This document shows, piece by piece, positions 45,489 through 55,289 of a stretch of DNA of 64,000 bases (the stretch's first letter is position 1; each line of letters starts with the position of its first letter). Position numbers and translations under genes: made by a program. The stretch lies in NCBI RefSeq assembly GCF_005877885.1, contig NZ_VCHY01000008.1, forward strand, positions 62,001 through 126,000. The letters run 5' to 3'. The notes under the pieces are model-generated. The model did no database searches. It was not told the DNA's origin and saw nothing but the letters and a program-made list of their open reading frames with translations. Source of the stretch: Labilibacter sediminis (GTDB taxonomy: Bacteria; Bacteroidota; Bacteroidia; Bacteroidales; Marinilabiliaceae).

Positions 45489-48400
45489 CTATTTATTTTT
45501 AATGGATACTTCCATTTTTTGTACTAAGCCACTACGACTAAATACATGGGCACTTGATTCGGCATCAATAGCATTAGAATCAAATTCTTTAACATCTCCA
45601 CCCTTATAATAGATGCTAATTTTGTTTTTGTCGGATGACTGATAAATCACCGGCACCTTACAGAATGTAAATGCAAGCTGACCTTGGTTCAGATTAACCT
45701 GTTGTTTACATCCTTCAATATCATAATATTCAAATAAGGCATTGCTCTGAAGAACCTCCTGGTGATTTAACAGAGAAGTTCCAAATACGATTTCTCCATT
45801 AACAACATGAATACCTAATTCAGCCATTCGGGTAATAAAATCTTCTTTTACCTGTCCGGTCATCCCTGGTTGTTTTGCACCAGCATTACCTGGAGTATGT
45901 GAGTACGCATCAGTTGGGAATGCTCCGTATAGTTTTGGAGATTTACCCAATCCAATACCAGCTTTTATCTCGTAATAGTGATCTTTAATGCGACCCAATA
46001 ATACAGCATCCGCACCTTCTTTAACTCCATTAAAATAGTTTTCCTGAGCTGCCAGCAACAACTTAGAAACCATGTGCCAATAAATACTCCCTAAACCTTC
46101 GTACCCGTAAAAAGTACCTGATCGACCGGTAAAAGACTGATGATCGAACATCTCTTCAAATACGTTGAGTGCTTCTTGTTTGCCTTCAACCAGTACATCT
46201 CCATAAGTATCTGCATCTAAAGCATCCAATGCCTGTTGTAACATATCTGCATTTCTGAATGCACCATTAAAGTGGAAATTACCCAGGGTATCTGCACTTA
46301 AAATACTTTGCTTCGGAGTAGTTATCAATTTGCTTAACAGCTTTGACTCTTTTATGCGGTTAGCCGGGATATTATTCTTTTCTGTAAATCGAGGCAACTG
46401 CCTGTCGGGATACAGAATGTAGCTATATTGATCCTCACGGAATAAACTGCTTGCCTTTAAGGAATCTAAGACATCAAGACTCTCCTTAGGAGATAAATAA
46501 CCTGAACTTAACACAGCCACCTGCCCTTCGAGCATCTCATATAAGTAGCGGATAGAAACCGTATTTTCACCAAAAGAAATTAGGTTATAGGCATGATAAA
46601 GACCATCCTCGCGTATATTGGCATCGATAGACTGATCCATGTAAGCAAGAGCTACATTGGTAAAAGCCAATAAGTCACTTACTTTAACAGCTTTTTTAAC
46701 ACCAGAGAAAGAGTTGTTATAGATTTTGTTTCTATACGTCTCTCCTGCCTCACCTAAAGTATCGGCAAACATTCTCCTTTCTTCATCAGAGAATCCTTTT
46801 TCAAGGGTAGTTACATTAGTGGCAAACAGATTAAATATGCTATCAAAAAGGTGCTTCACCTCTTCTGATAATTCTATTTCTTCTTTTAAGGTATCCTCAA
46901 ACTGCTCCGACCAAAACTTTAAAAATCTTCTTAAATAGTAAAGTGTAACCATAGAAACACCATTACCCACTAAGGCATTGTTCGCATCATTCCACTCAGG
47001 ACGCTGGGTATTTAACCAGATACCAGCCTCCGGAATAAAGTTACTCAGCTTAGAAAGCAGTGTCACCAAAATCTTTTCGGTCAGGTTAACCTTATATAAT
47101 TCGTTGTTTGAATTGGCCAACATACGTGCATCGGCACCTATTAGCTCAACTTTTTCTTTTATACTTTTATTTAAGTCGGCATCAAACTCTATGGTATCCT
47201 GTGGATTGGCCACAATTTGCTCATATGACTTTACGCGATATGGTACATTAGCATACACAAACACATCCTTGGTTAAAAGACTTTCTAATTTACCCGGATG
47301 ATATTGTCTGGATAATTCAAGAAACTTTTGCAGGTAAATGATCTGGTGATCGCCCCAATATCCAATATATGCCCATGGATCATCCGGATCTGGACACTCC
47401 CAATCAATACCTTCACGTGTAATGCGATAAGGGTTATAGCCATCCGGAGTTGAAGCATTCACAAACTTACTGATCATACCTTCCACAAACTCAGGGTAGG
47501 ATAAGCCTAATGCTTCCCAGTTCTGGAAAATATCACGCCAGTTACCCTGGTAATTCAATTTTGGTGATCCATCTTCATTTTTTGTTTCAATGGAAAATTG
47601 ATTCCATGGTCTACTTGGATCACCATGCCTACGACTAAAAGTAAGTGGTAAGTACTCGTTACTAATTCTGATTAAATCCGCATTACCTGTTTTATCAGCC
47701 AATTGATTTAATTCAGGATAAGAGATTTCCTGTGGTAGTTGGTTTAACCAATCATTAAATTCTTTTTTAATGGTTTTATTGGTTTGCTCAACATATAATT
47801 TAAAATCGTTGGTATCCACCATATAATTGTTGGTAAAGATACCTCCTCTCATTACATTAAACAGCGTATTTGAAAAGTGACGGGCATACGACAGGTCATC
47901 ATTACTTACCTGCAGTCCATCTGCGTCAGAAACAATTTTAATCAGGTTTCTGGTGCCTTGCTCAACATCAGCAATAACTGCATCTTTAATATTAGTTTCA
48001 GTAAGCAGGTACTGATTTAAATTAGCAACATCAACACTATCCTGATTGATTTCGGACACAATCATCCATTCTTTTGATGCATTTGCGTCTAACTCTAAAA
48101 CGGTATTTAAGTAATAGGCACCCCTATTGGCTCTTACATCCACCTCTGTTTCAACCTCAACACCCTTTTTAAAGTTTGCTATTTGCTGATCCGACAGCAA
48201 TATTTTATGACCTTGAAGCCCAAGAGACCATACCGTTGTTGTTTTCAACGATTCACTTGGTTCAGCTCTATCTACAGGAATTGAGCTAAGCATAAACAAA
48301 CCAAGTCCTGATTCTTTTAGTAATTCATTTTTCTTGTAGGCATCCAACAAATTACTGTATTCATTCTGAAAGTCGTAATCAATACCATATGGCAATATAT

Positions 48401-48947
48401 TTTTAATACCATCTATAATTTCAAGCTTGGCTGCTTGTTGTCCTACATTTGAGATGGTAGATGTTTTTATAATACCAAATTTTTCACTGTAGCTCCAGCT
48501 ATACTTAAAAGCCACCTCTAAATCAGTATTAATTTCTTCAAATATTACCTTATTGCCATAGATACTCTTGTATATATTTCTTTCAATTTTATATACCTCG
48601 TTAAGACAATCTGCAAAAGGTTCCCATAAATAAGTTTTACCATCTTTACTTACTAAAGCAATGGTTTTACTACCTGTTTCACCTTTATAGTCATGAATTT
48701 TGTCAACAGTATAATATGGAAACAATGCATTGTTTCTATTTTTTCTTCCGGCAGACAATGATCCATTACTGGATAAAAACATCCAGTGATCAGAATCACT
48801 AACAATACTCATAAAAAAATCTGCCATTTGATTGTAATGACTGATTTTATAGAACTTCTCATTTGCAATCTCTACGAATTCCCCTTCTACATCAGCTCCA
48901 CTGAAATTTAAATTCGCATTTCCCAGAAAAATATTTTCCTTATTCAT
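45489..48947 (-). CDS. Large beta-1,3-oligoglucan phosphorylase (GH94 clan, most like GH149)
   Basis: 1152 residues, no signal peptide, so cytoplasmic. The catalytic (alpha/alpha)6 region contains NPYRITREGIDWE at 505-517 and then DDPWAYIGYWGDHQIIYL, the block around the acid aspartate in GH94-clan phosphorylases. The phosphate-side motif RSGTFYGYEGLGSIYWHM lies near 925-945. GH94 enzymes are usually about 800-850 residues. The length of about 1,100 and the long N-terminal beta-sandwich (about 1-340) fit GH149, with GH161 as alternative. GH149 enzymes reversibly phosphorolyse beta-1,3-glucan oligosaccharides to glucose-1-phosphate. The glucan-locus context agrees. Confidence 0.85.
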   Translation of the reverse strand: MNKENIFLGNANLNFSGADVEGEFVEIANEKFYKISHYNQMADFFMSIVSDSDHWMFLSSNGSLSAGRKNRNNALFPYYTVDKIHDYKGETGSKTIALVSKDGKTYLWEPFADCLNEVYKIERNIYKSIYGNKVIFEEINTDLEVAFKYSWSYSEKFGIIKTSTISNVGQQAAKLEIIDGIKNILPYGIDYDFQNEYSNLLDAYKKNELLKESGLGLFMLSSIPVDRAEPSESLKTTTVWSLGLQGHKILLSDQQIANFKKGVEVETEVDVRANRGAYYLNTVLELDANASKEWMIVSEINQDSVDVANLNQYLLTETNIKDAVIADVEQGTRNLIKIVSDADGLQVSNDDLSYARHFSNTLFNVMRGGIFTNNYMVDTNDFKLYVEQTNKTIKKEFNDWLNQLPQEISYPELNQLADKTGNADLIRISNEYLPLTFSRRHGDPSRPWNQFSIETKNEDGSPKLNYQGNWRDIFQNWEALGLSYPEFVEGMISKFVNASTPDGYNPYRITREGIDWECPDPDDPWAYIGYWGDHQIIYLQKFLELSRQYHPGKLESLLTKDVFVYANVPYRVKSYEQIVANPQDTIEFDADLNKSIKEKVELIGADARMLANSNNELYKVNLTEKILVTLLSKLSNFIPEAGIWLNTQRPEWNDANNALVGNGVSMVTLYYLRRFLKFWSEQFEDTLKEEIELSEEVKHLFDSIFNLFATNVTTLEKGFSDEERRMFADTLGEAGETYRNKIYNNSFSGVKKAVKVSDLLAFTNVALAYMDQSIDANIREDGLYHAYNLISFGENTVSIRYLYEMLEGQVAVLSSGYLSPKESLDVLDSLKASSLFREDQYSYILYPDRQLPRFTEKNNIPANRIKESKLLSKLITTPKQSILSADTLGNFHFNGAFRNADMLQQALDALDADTYGDVLVEGKQEALNVFEEMFDHQSFTGRSGTFYGYEGLGSIYWHMVSKLLLAAQENYFNGVKEGADAVLLGRIKDHYYEIKAGIGLGKSPKLYGAFPTDAYSHTPGNAGAKQPGMTGQVKEDFITRMAELGIHVVNGEIVFGTSLLNHQEVLQSNALFEYYDIEGCKQQVNLNQGQLAFTFCKVPVIYQSSDKNKISIYYKGGDVKEFDSNAIDAESSAHVFSRSGLVQKMEVSIKNK

Positions 48948-49011
48948 CTTATTCTTATTAATTCTATACTAATCTTGTATATTGCTTTTACTTATCTACT
49001 ATATATGTAAA

Positions 49012-49029
49012 CACGGGATAGATCCCGTG
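49012..49029. repeat. Short perfect intercistronic palindrome
   Basis: CACGGGATAGATCCCGTG forms an 8-bp stem with a 2-base loop between the mutarotase-like gene and the phosphorylase gene. Confidence 0.5.
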
Positions 49030-49043
49030 CCTTATAATGATTT

Positions 49044-50075
49044 TTAAAACTGAAATATTTTATATTGTCGTTGCCACTGATCCTGCTCTCCGGGCTTTAG
49101 TTTTATTGATTTAAAAATTTCAGGACTAACCACATGTCCCCTCCCCCATAAGTTTATTTTAGCAGGTTTAAAATCCACCTGCTCACATATACCCATCTTG
49201 AGTTCCTCATCAATTAAAGTCCAGTTGATTTTTTTACTCTGAGGTATGGCAATATCCTCAAAAAAGAAATCGGATTCCGGTATCTGATGCCAGGCTATGG
49301 TATGCGAATCATCCATACAAGTTGCATTAGCTTTTAAGCCCTTGTCAAACTGCTTTTCTTTAATTTCTCCTTTAAATATGAGTTTTGTATTGGGGGATAC
49401 TTTTCGTGCTCCCAGAGATAGGAAGTTATGGGTGTATTCTGTGGTCTCAATAACTTTGTTCCCTACATTTTCGAGTAAATAATCTATGGTAAATCCATCC
49501 TCGGTAATCGTAAATTTTTTCTCGAGAAAAAAAGCGGAATCAAAATCTTTGTTTAAGCAATGAAACACTACTGAATCTTTGCCTCTGACCTCACTAAACT
49601 CAAAGGGTTTGTTGATATAGTTATGAAAAAAATCGTAAGGCTTATTGCTTTCCTTTTTAAGTAAACCAACCCCTATTTTTGGAAAGTAATCACCCACCTT
49701 ACAGTCGTTGTATCCTACCGGGTCTGTAATACCAAACTCATTGAAAAAGCCACGTCCTTCGTTTAAACTATTGCTTTTAAAGTTTTCAGTTGTTACAAAA
49801 GAAATATCGCCCCACCATAATTGAACAGCCTTACCTGTCCAGTCAAAGCGAACGCCCTGATAACCCTCTGCAGGTTTTTCAAGATCCAATTTTATATTTC
49901 CTTTTACCAACTCAATCATCTCTATTATACGATTATTCTTCTCTGATTTTTCTATTGCAGATTCGTAAGCCTCTGTTATTGATGAAGCTGGACACTCAGA
50001 AACTGCATCTTTTAAGCAGTACAACACTCCCAAAACAACCAGGATAGACAGTTTTACTACCAGTGCTTTTTGCAT
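49044..50075 (-). CDS. Galactose-mutarotase-fold protein (aldose 1-epimerase-like), exported
   Basis: 343 residues from the preferred ATG at 50075, which begins MQKALVVKLSILVVLGVLYC, a signal peptide. An ATG 14 codons upstream (50117) would bury it. The body is a beta-sandwich of the mutarotase superfamily (GKAVQLWWGDISFVTTENF ... GFFNEFGITDP ... TTEYTHNFLSLGARKVSPN). The histidine in YTHNFL fits a mutarotase/epimerase-like site. It could interconvert anomers of released glucose or bind glucan ends. It lies 96 bp upstream of the phosphorylase gene in the same direction. Confidence 0.78.
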   Translation of the reverse strand: MQKALVVKLSILVVLGVLYCLKDAVSECPASSITEAYESAIEKSEKNNRIIEMIELVKGNIKLDLEKPAEGYQGVRFDWTGKAVQLWWGDISFVTTENFKSNSLNEGRGFFNEFGITDPVGYNDCKVGDYFPKIGVGLLKKESNKPYDFFHNYINKPFEFSEVRGKDSVVFHCLNKDFDSAFFLEKKFTITEDGFTIDYLLENVGNKVIETTEYTHNFLSLGARKVSPNTKLIFKGEIKEKQFDKGLKANATCMDDSHTIAWHQIPESDFFFEDIAIPQSKKINWTLIDEELKMGICEQVDFKPAKINLWGRGHVVSPEIFKSIKLKPGEQDQWQRQYKIFQF

Positions 50076-50189
50076 ATGAACCAGATTAATGGCATTTACT
50101 AAATGAAAGTCGCACAAGAATTTATTTATCCTTGAAATGGAAACTTTGGATAACTAAACTCTCATGCTCATTTCACTAATAAATAAAAA

Positions 50190-52451
50190 CTACTTTGTAA
50201 CTGTAAAACTGGTCATTAATTCAGCATTAGAGTCTCCTCCAACCCAAAGGTTAAAGTCGCCCGGCTCAACTACTTCTTCCATTTTTTCGTTATGAAATGA
50301 AAGGTTGGCAATAGGCAGCTCCAATGTAATTTCCTTTTGCTCACCTGCTTTTAAGGATACTCTCGCAAATCCTTTTAATTCTTTTACCGGTCTGCTTACA
50401 TTCCCTACCAAATCTCTTACATACATCTGCGCTATTTCGGTACCATCATATTTACCGGTATTTTTAAGTGTAAAACTTACTTTCAGCGTATCATCTATTG
50501 CATAAACAGAATTATTCAATACAACATTACTGTACTCATATTGAGTATATGATAAACCATACCCGAAAGGATACAATGGTGTATATCCGGCATCGATATA
50601 ATGCGATTCATTACCCAACGATGTTTGAGGTGCCTTAACAGGAATATCATACATCTGTGTCCATGAATTTGGATTTGCCGGACGACCGGTATTTTTATGG
50701 TTATAATGCATTGGTATTTGCCCTACTACTTTAGGGAATGTTACCGGCAGTTTACCTGAAGGATTGGCTTTACCCAATAAGATATCTGCCAAAGCAGCTC
50801 CTCCCATAGTACCCGGATGCCATGCATATACAATAGCATCGGCATACTCACCTATTTCTCCTATAGTTAACGGACGTCCTGCCATCACTACCAATACCAA
50901 TGGTTTTCCTGTTTTTTTCAGTTCTTTGATCAACTCATTTTGTGCTCCCGGCAAATCAATATTGGCTCTTGAATGGGCCTCTCCGGAAAGAATCGATTCT
51001 TCTCCTGCACAAAAAACAATCACATCTGATCGTTTGGCTAACCTGACGGCCTCTTTAAATCCTTTATGATGACGGGTTCTGCTGATGGCTAAACCTTTGG
51101 CAAAACCCATTTTATTTCCTAACGCTTGCTTTAATCCATCAAGCGGAGTAACAGAAAGCGTACTGTCTCCATCAAAAATCCAGGTACCTAATTGCTCGTA
51201 AGGTTGATCGGCCATAGGACCAATTAAAGCTACTTTTTGAGACTTAGAGATAGGTAAAAGCTGCTGCTCATTTTTTAATAGCACCATACTTTGAGTAGCT
51301 GCTTCTTTGGCTGATGCCAGGTATTCTGCTTTAGCAAACTGATATTGTTTTTCAGGTGCCAAATAAGGATTCTCAAATAATCCCAACTCAAACTTTACTC
51401 TTAAAATTTCGCGTACAGCCTGATTGATGGTTTCTTCTGATACCAATCCTTCTTTTAATAAGGCCTCAATATTATCTTTATACGTAGTGGTGGCCATTTC
51501 CATGTTCACACCTGCATTGATGGCACGTTGAGCAGCTTCTTTTTCGTCTGCTGCAATACCATGATTCATTAATTCCCATGGCGATGCCCAGTCGCTCACT
51601 ACAAAACCATCGAATTTCCACTCTTCACGCAATACTTGTCGGAATAAGAATTCATTAGCAGTAGCAGGAATTCCATCAATATCGTTAAACCCAGCCATAA
51701 AAGTTCTAACTCCGGCATCTACGGCAGCTTTAAAAGGTGGTAGGTAAATATCTCTTAGTTCGCGCGGAGGAATTAGTGTAGTATTGTAATCGCGACCACC
51801 TTCTGCCGCTCCATATCCGGCAAAATGCTTTGCACAAGCCAAAATGCTTGTTTCATTTGATAAATCCTCTCCCTGAAATCCTTTCACCATTGCTGCACCC
51901 AGCTGCGCTGATAAATATGGGTCTTCACCCAGACTTTCTGCAATTCGTCCCCAACGTGCATCTCTACTAATATCAATCATCGGCGCAAAAGTCCACCTGA
52001 TTCCAGATGAAGAAGCCTCTGCAGCTGAAATTCTACTTCCTTCCTGAATAAGCTCAGGGTTCCAGCTGGCTGCCTGCCCCAATGGAATTGGAAAAACTGT
52101 TTTAAAACCATGAATCACATCACGTGCTATAATAACAGGAATCCCTAATCTGCTTTCTTCTACGCAAACACGTTGTATCTCGTTTATATTCTCAACATTT
52201 ACTTCATTCAGGATAGAACCAATCTTACCTTTTCGAAGCTCCTCTTTCATCTCCTCTGACACCACTGGACCACCACCATTAACCTGACTCATTTGGCCAA
52301 TTTTTTCTTCCAGTGTCATTTGGCTCAGAAGATCTTCAACTCTTTGATCTAATTCGGTTGACCCTGTTTTTACATCCTTGGTATTACAGGAGCTAAACAT
52401 CATTAAACCCGTTAAAACTAAACCTATAAATATTTTTATCGTATTGCCCAT
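50190..52451 (-). CDS. GH3 beta-glucosidase lipoprotein (BglX-like)
   Basis: 753 residues from ATG 52451 (MGNTIKIFIGLVLTGLMMFSSC, lipobox FSSC). The open frame extends 12 codons further to 52487, which would spoil the signal. The barrel has ARDVIHGFKTVFP, DARWGRIAESLGEDP, KHFAGYGAAEGGRDY and nucleophile D in FVVSDWASPWEL (D299 in the long numbering). The alpha/beta domain and a terminal Fn3 domain follow. This is the BglX subgroup, distinct from the two GH3 enzymes at the far end of the locus. It probably acts on laminari-oligosaccharides in the periplasm. Confidence 0.93.
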   Translation of the reverse strand: MGNTIKIFIGLVLTGLMMFSSCNTKDVKTGSTELDQRVEDLLSQMTLEEKIGQMSQVNGGGPVVSEEMKEELRKGKIGSILNEVNVENINEIQRVCVEESRLGIPVIIARDVIHGFKTVFPIPLGQAASWNPELIQEGSRISAAEASSSGIRWTFAPMIDISRDARWGRIAESLGEDPYLSAQLGAAMVKGFQGEDLSNETSILACAKHFAGYGAAEGGRDYNTTLIPPRELRDIYLPPFKAAVDAGVRTFMAGFNDIDGIPATANEFLFRQVLREEWKFDGFVVSDWASPWELMNHGIAADEKEAAQRAINAGVNMEMATTTYKDNIEALLKEGLVSEETINQAVREILRVKFELGLFENPYLAPEKQYQFAKAEYLASAKEAATQSMVLLKNEQQLLPISKSQKVALIGPMADQPYEQLGTWIFDGDSTLSVTPLDGLKQALGNKMGFAKGLAISRTRHHKGFKEAVRLAKRSDVIVFCAGEESILSGEAHSRANIDLPGAQNELIKELKKTGKPLVLVVMAGRPLTIGEIGEYADAIVYAWHPGTMGGAALADILLGKANPSGKLPVTFPKVVGQIPMHYNHKNTGRPANPNSWTQMYDIPVKAPQTSLGNESHYIDAGYTPLYPFGYGLSYTQYEYSNVVLNNSVYAIDDTLKVSFTLKNTGKYDGTEIAQMYVRDLVGNVSRPVKELKGFARVSLKAGEQKEITLELPIANLSFHNEKMEEVVEPGDFNLWVGGDSNAELMTSFTVTK

Positions 52452-52559
52452 TTCCCTTAATTTGTTGTATGATTGATGCATACACACTTCATTTAGTGTA
52501 TATAAAACCCTCTTAATGTAAACTCTTAAATTCTTAAAAAATAGTTGCCCTTTTTGATT

Positions 52560-53675
52560 TTATTTTAACTGATAAACTCTCACATAATCCACCTCCATAG
52601 TCTGCGGAAATATGCTATTATCAATCCCTTGTGCTCCTCCCCAAGTACCACCAACTGCTACATTTAGAATAAAGAAATGCGGTTTGTTAAATGGCCAGTT
52701 ACTTGAGTTTTTATTTGCAGGTCCGTATATGTGCACAACATTATCCGGAGTATCTATATAAAATGTAAGTTCTGTTTCTGTCCAGTTTAATCCATAAATA
52801 TGAAATTCCTCTTCAGCAGTATCTAAATTTTTACTACTCCCATTTCCATTTGCTCCTGAACCTACGGTTGTATGAACCGTTGAATGAACAATATTTGGTT
52901 CGTAACCCACATACTCCATAATATCTATTTCACCACAGGCAGGCCATCCAACAGAGTTTAAATTAGCACCCAACATCCATATGGCAGGCCATATTCCTCT
53001 GCCCGAAGGAAGTTTTGCTCTGACTTCAATTTTGCCATAGGTAAATTCCTGTTTTCCCCAGGTAATCATTCTGGTTGAAGTATAAGAACCTCGTGCCTTA
53101 TTGTCATTTACTTTTTGTGCTGTAATAACTAACTTTCCATCTTTAATTTCTGCATTATCACCATCGGTATAATATTGAAGCTCATCATTACCCCAGCCCC
53201 AATCTCCAGTACCAATTTCAAAAGTCCAATTACTTGTATTTATGGTTGAGCTGTTAAATTCATCAGACCAAACCAACGTTTCTACCGGAGGTACAAAATC
53301 ATCATCGTCCTCAGCAATTGTAATGGTTTTAGTTACTGTTTTGGTATCACTTATTGTATTAAGTGGTCCCCAAATTATTAAAGTCACTTCATAATTTCCT
53401 TTTAGAGGATAATGAACTGTTCTAACAGAGGTTTTATCTGTTGACTTAGATATGGTTTCACCGTTTCCAAAATCCCATTGGACATACAAATACTCACCTT
53501 CTGATGTATTGGTAAAACTAACCATGTTAGGATTAGAAGAATCAAACTCATATTCAAAACCAGCAACGTATCCAGCTTCACTTTCATCATCATTTTTTGA
53601 ACAGAATGATAATGACACCCCCAGCAGCACTATTAAAAGAGAAACTGACATTCTTGATTTTAAAAGGTTATTCAT
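52560..53675 (-). CDS. PKD-GH16 laminarinase lipoprotein (3)
   Basis: 371 residues from ATG 53675 (MNNLLKSRMSVSLLIVLLG ... SFC lipobox); an upstream ATG at 53720 is less likely. A PKD domain (about 30-120; YVQWDFGNGETIS) precedes a Asp-rich linker and the GH16 domain (about 132-371), which has catalytic ACGEIDIMEYVG (E264, D266, E269 in the long numbering). GTWGGAQGIDNSIFPQTMEV is laminarinase-like. It is encoded directly after the surface binding protein, which also has a PKD module. It is probably the main surface endo-glucanase. Confidence 0.92.
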   Translation of the reverse strand: MNNLLKSRMSVSLLIVLLGVSLSFCSKNDDESEAGYVAGFEYEFDSSNPNMVSFTNTSEGEYLYVQWDFGNGETISKSTDKTSVRTVHYPLKGNYEVTLIIWGPLNTISDTKTVTKTITIAEDDDDFVPPVETLVWSDEFNSSTINTSNWTFEIGTGDWGWGNDELQYYTDGDNAEIKDGKLVITAQKVNDNKARGSYTSTRMITWGKQEFTYGKIEVRAKLPSGRGIWPAIWMLGANLNSVGWPACGEIDIMEYVGYEPNIVHSTVHTTVGSGANGNGSSKNLDTAEEEFHIYGLNWTETELTFYIDTPDNVVHIYGPANKNSSNWPFNKPHFFILNVAVGGTWGGAQGIDNSIFPQTMEVDYVRVYQLK

Positions 53676-53804
53676 GTGATTTCCTATTATGGTTTTAAAA
53701 GAACCACCCTTGAAAATCAAGGGCAGTTCTTTGTATTTATAGCTAAGTGTTTCTAAAAAGTAGCTGACTTAAGTCTCTTAATATGACGACCAGTTAAATA
53801 ATAA

Positions 53805-55259
53805 TTAATCTAACTGAAAATCATCCATATAGAAGATACCTGTATTACAGTGTCCTTCCATTCCAAACTGTACAATAATTTGGTCGAAATCAACACGGTC
53901 TGATACATCGCTAAAGTCAAATGATAACTCAACCCATTTTCCTAACTGATCTTCAGTTAAAACATGTCCTCTAACTTGTTGAGTTTCCCATGCTCCTCCA
54001 CCTTTTTTACTATCCTGTAATTTTAAGTCAATTTGAGGCTTTAGATTATGCGTTGGCAACCAAGGCGTTCCTGGATCACACACTGTTACATAATCATTAA
54101 AGCTTGGAATAAATACTTTCATGCTAAATGTATTTCTAGTCGATAGGTCTATCCTGTAATCAAGTACAGTTTTAACACTTGACCATTCGAATGTACCTTT
54201 CTGATAGATAGCGATATTCTCAGATTCATTAATAGGCACAGGCGCAAAATTGCTTATAGCTTCAAATTTTACTATTTCATCGATATTCCAGACAACATTA
54301 CCATTTCCTTCGAAATCATCAGACAAGTCATTTGTTTCCAAAGGTTTTTCCACAACTGGTCTTTCGTAACCTTTTGGTATTAATATATTATACCAACGAT
54401 TACCATCTTCTCCAATACAACTAACTTTTAGTTCATTTTCAGAAATTGCATCAATCCTAAATTCATTACCAACGGCACCATAATCAAAACCGAAAAATGC
54501 CGGTTTACTTGAAACTAGAGTAATATAATTTGCACCCTCTCTTTCTGTTATAGTCCATGTTGCACTTGCCGTCGTAAAATCAACACGACAATCAACACCA
54601 TCAACTTCAACCGGGTTTGAATAATTAGGATCTCCTTTACGATAATCTTTTACATAAGAGTCTCCATTATTTTCAAAGTCAAAGATAAAACCAACGAGTT
54701 TAAAAGTATACTCATCATCATAAGCACCTCCATTTGTCTTCTGAAGAGGTGAAGCTGGCCACCAATCCGGCGTATTACCATCAGCTGGTCCAATACCAAA
54801 ATGACCACTCATCAAACTATCTACCACCCAAGTTTTCCCTTCAACAGCAGATGATCCACCAGTAAGATCATTTAATAGTGGACTATCTAAAAATGAATAA
54901 TCAGTTTCAGTTTGTTCCAATTCTTCTGATATAGTACTAGAACTGCCATTATTTGCAGTAATTGTTAAAGTAATATCATATATACCTGGTAATGGTAAAT
55001 AAGCAACCACTTCATTTCCTATAGAGGAACCTGCACTACCAAAATCCCATTTCACAGTGTGAATTCCATCTACAATTGTATTGTTTGTCACAATAAAGTG
55101 AAATTCATCTTCTCCCGGAGTGATCGTAAAATCCATATCCTCTGCTTTCGGAGCAGATTCCATTCCTAGATCAGACTTATCAAATTCTTGAGGATCACAG
55201 GCTGTCCATAACAATGAAACCACCGCCAATATAAATCCTGCTTTAAATATATTTTTCAT
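53805..55259 (-). CDS. Surface glycan-binding lipoprotein with PKD domain (SusE/F position)
   Basis: 484 residues. Lipobox LLWTAC (C21). It has an N-terminal PKD domain (about 35-120, VKWDFGSAGSSIG), a middle region (about 130-310, WVVDSLMSGHFGIGPADGNT…) with lipocalin- or jelly-roll-like strands, and a C-terminal carbohydrate-binding-like module (about 320-484, LSDDFEGNGNVVWN ... FYMDDFQLD). No catalytic motif was found. Its place directly after SusD is that of SusE/SusF-type or SGBP proteins. It should bind glucan at the cell surface and feed the SusCD pore. Confidence 0.85.
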   Translation of the reverse strand: MKNIFKAGFILAVVSLLWTACDPQEFDKSDLGMESAPKAEDMDFTITPGEDEFHFIVTNNTIVDGIHTVKWDFGSAGSSIGNEVVAYLPLPGIYDITLTITANNGSSSTISEELEQTETDYSFLDSPLLNDLTGGSSAVEGKTWVVDSLMSGHFGIGPADGNTPDWWPASPLQKTNGGAYDDEYTFKLVGFIFDFENNGDSYVKDYRKGDPNYSNPVEVDGVDCRVDFTTASATWTITEREGANYITLVSSKPAFFGFDYGAVGNEFRIDAISENELKVSCIGEDGNRWYNILIPKGYERPVVEKPLETNDLSDDFEGNGNVVWNIDEIVKFEAISNFAPVPINESENIAIYQKGTFEWSSVKTVLDYRIDLSTRNTFSMKVFIPSFNDYVTVCDPGTPWLPTHNLKPQIDLKLQDSKKGGGAWETQQVRGHVLTEDQLGKWVELSFDFSDVSDRVDFDQIIVQFGMEGHCNTGIFYMDDFQLD

Positions 55260-55289
55260 CTGTATAATTTTTAAAGTAAAACCAATAGT

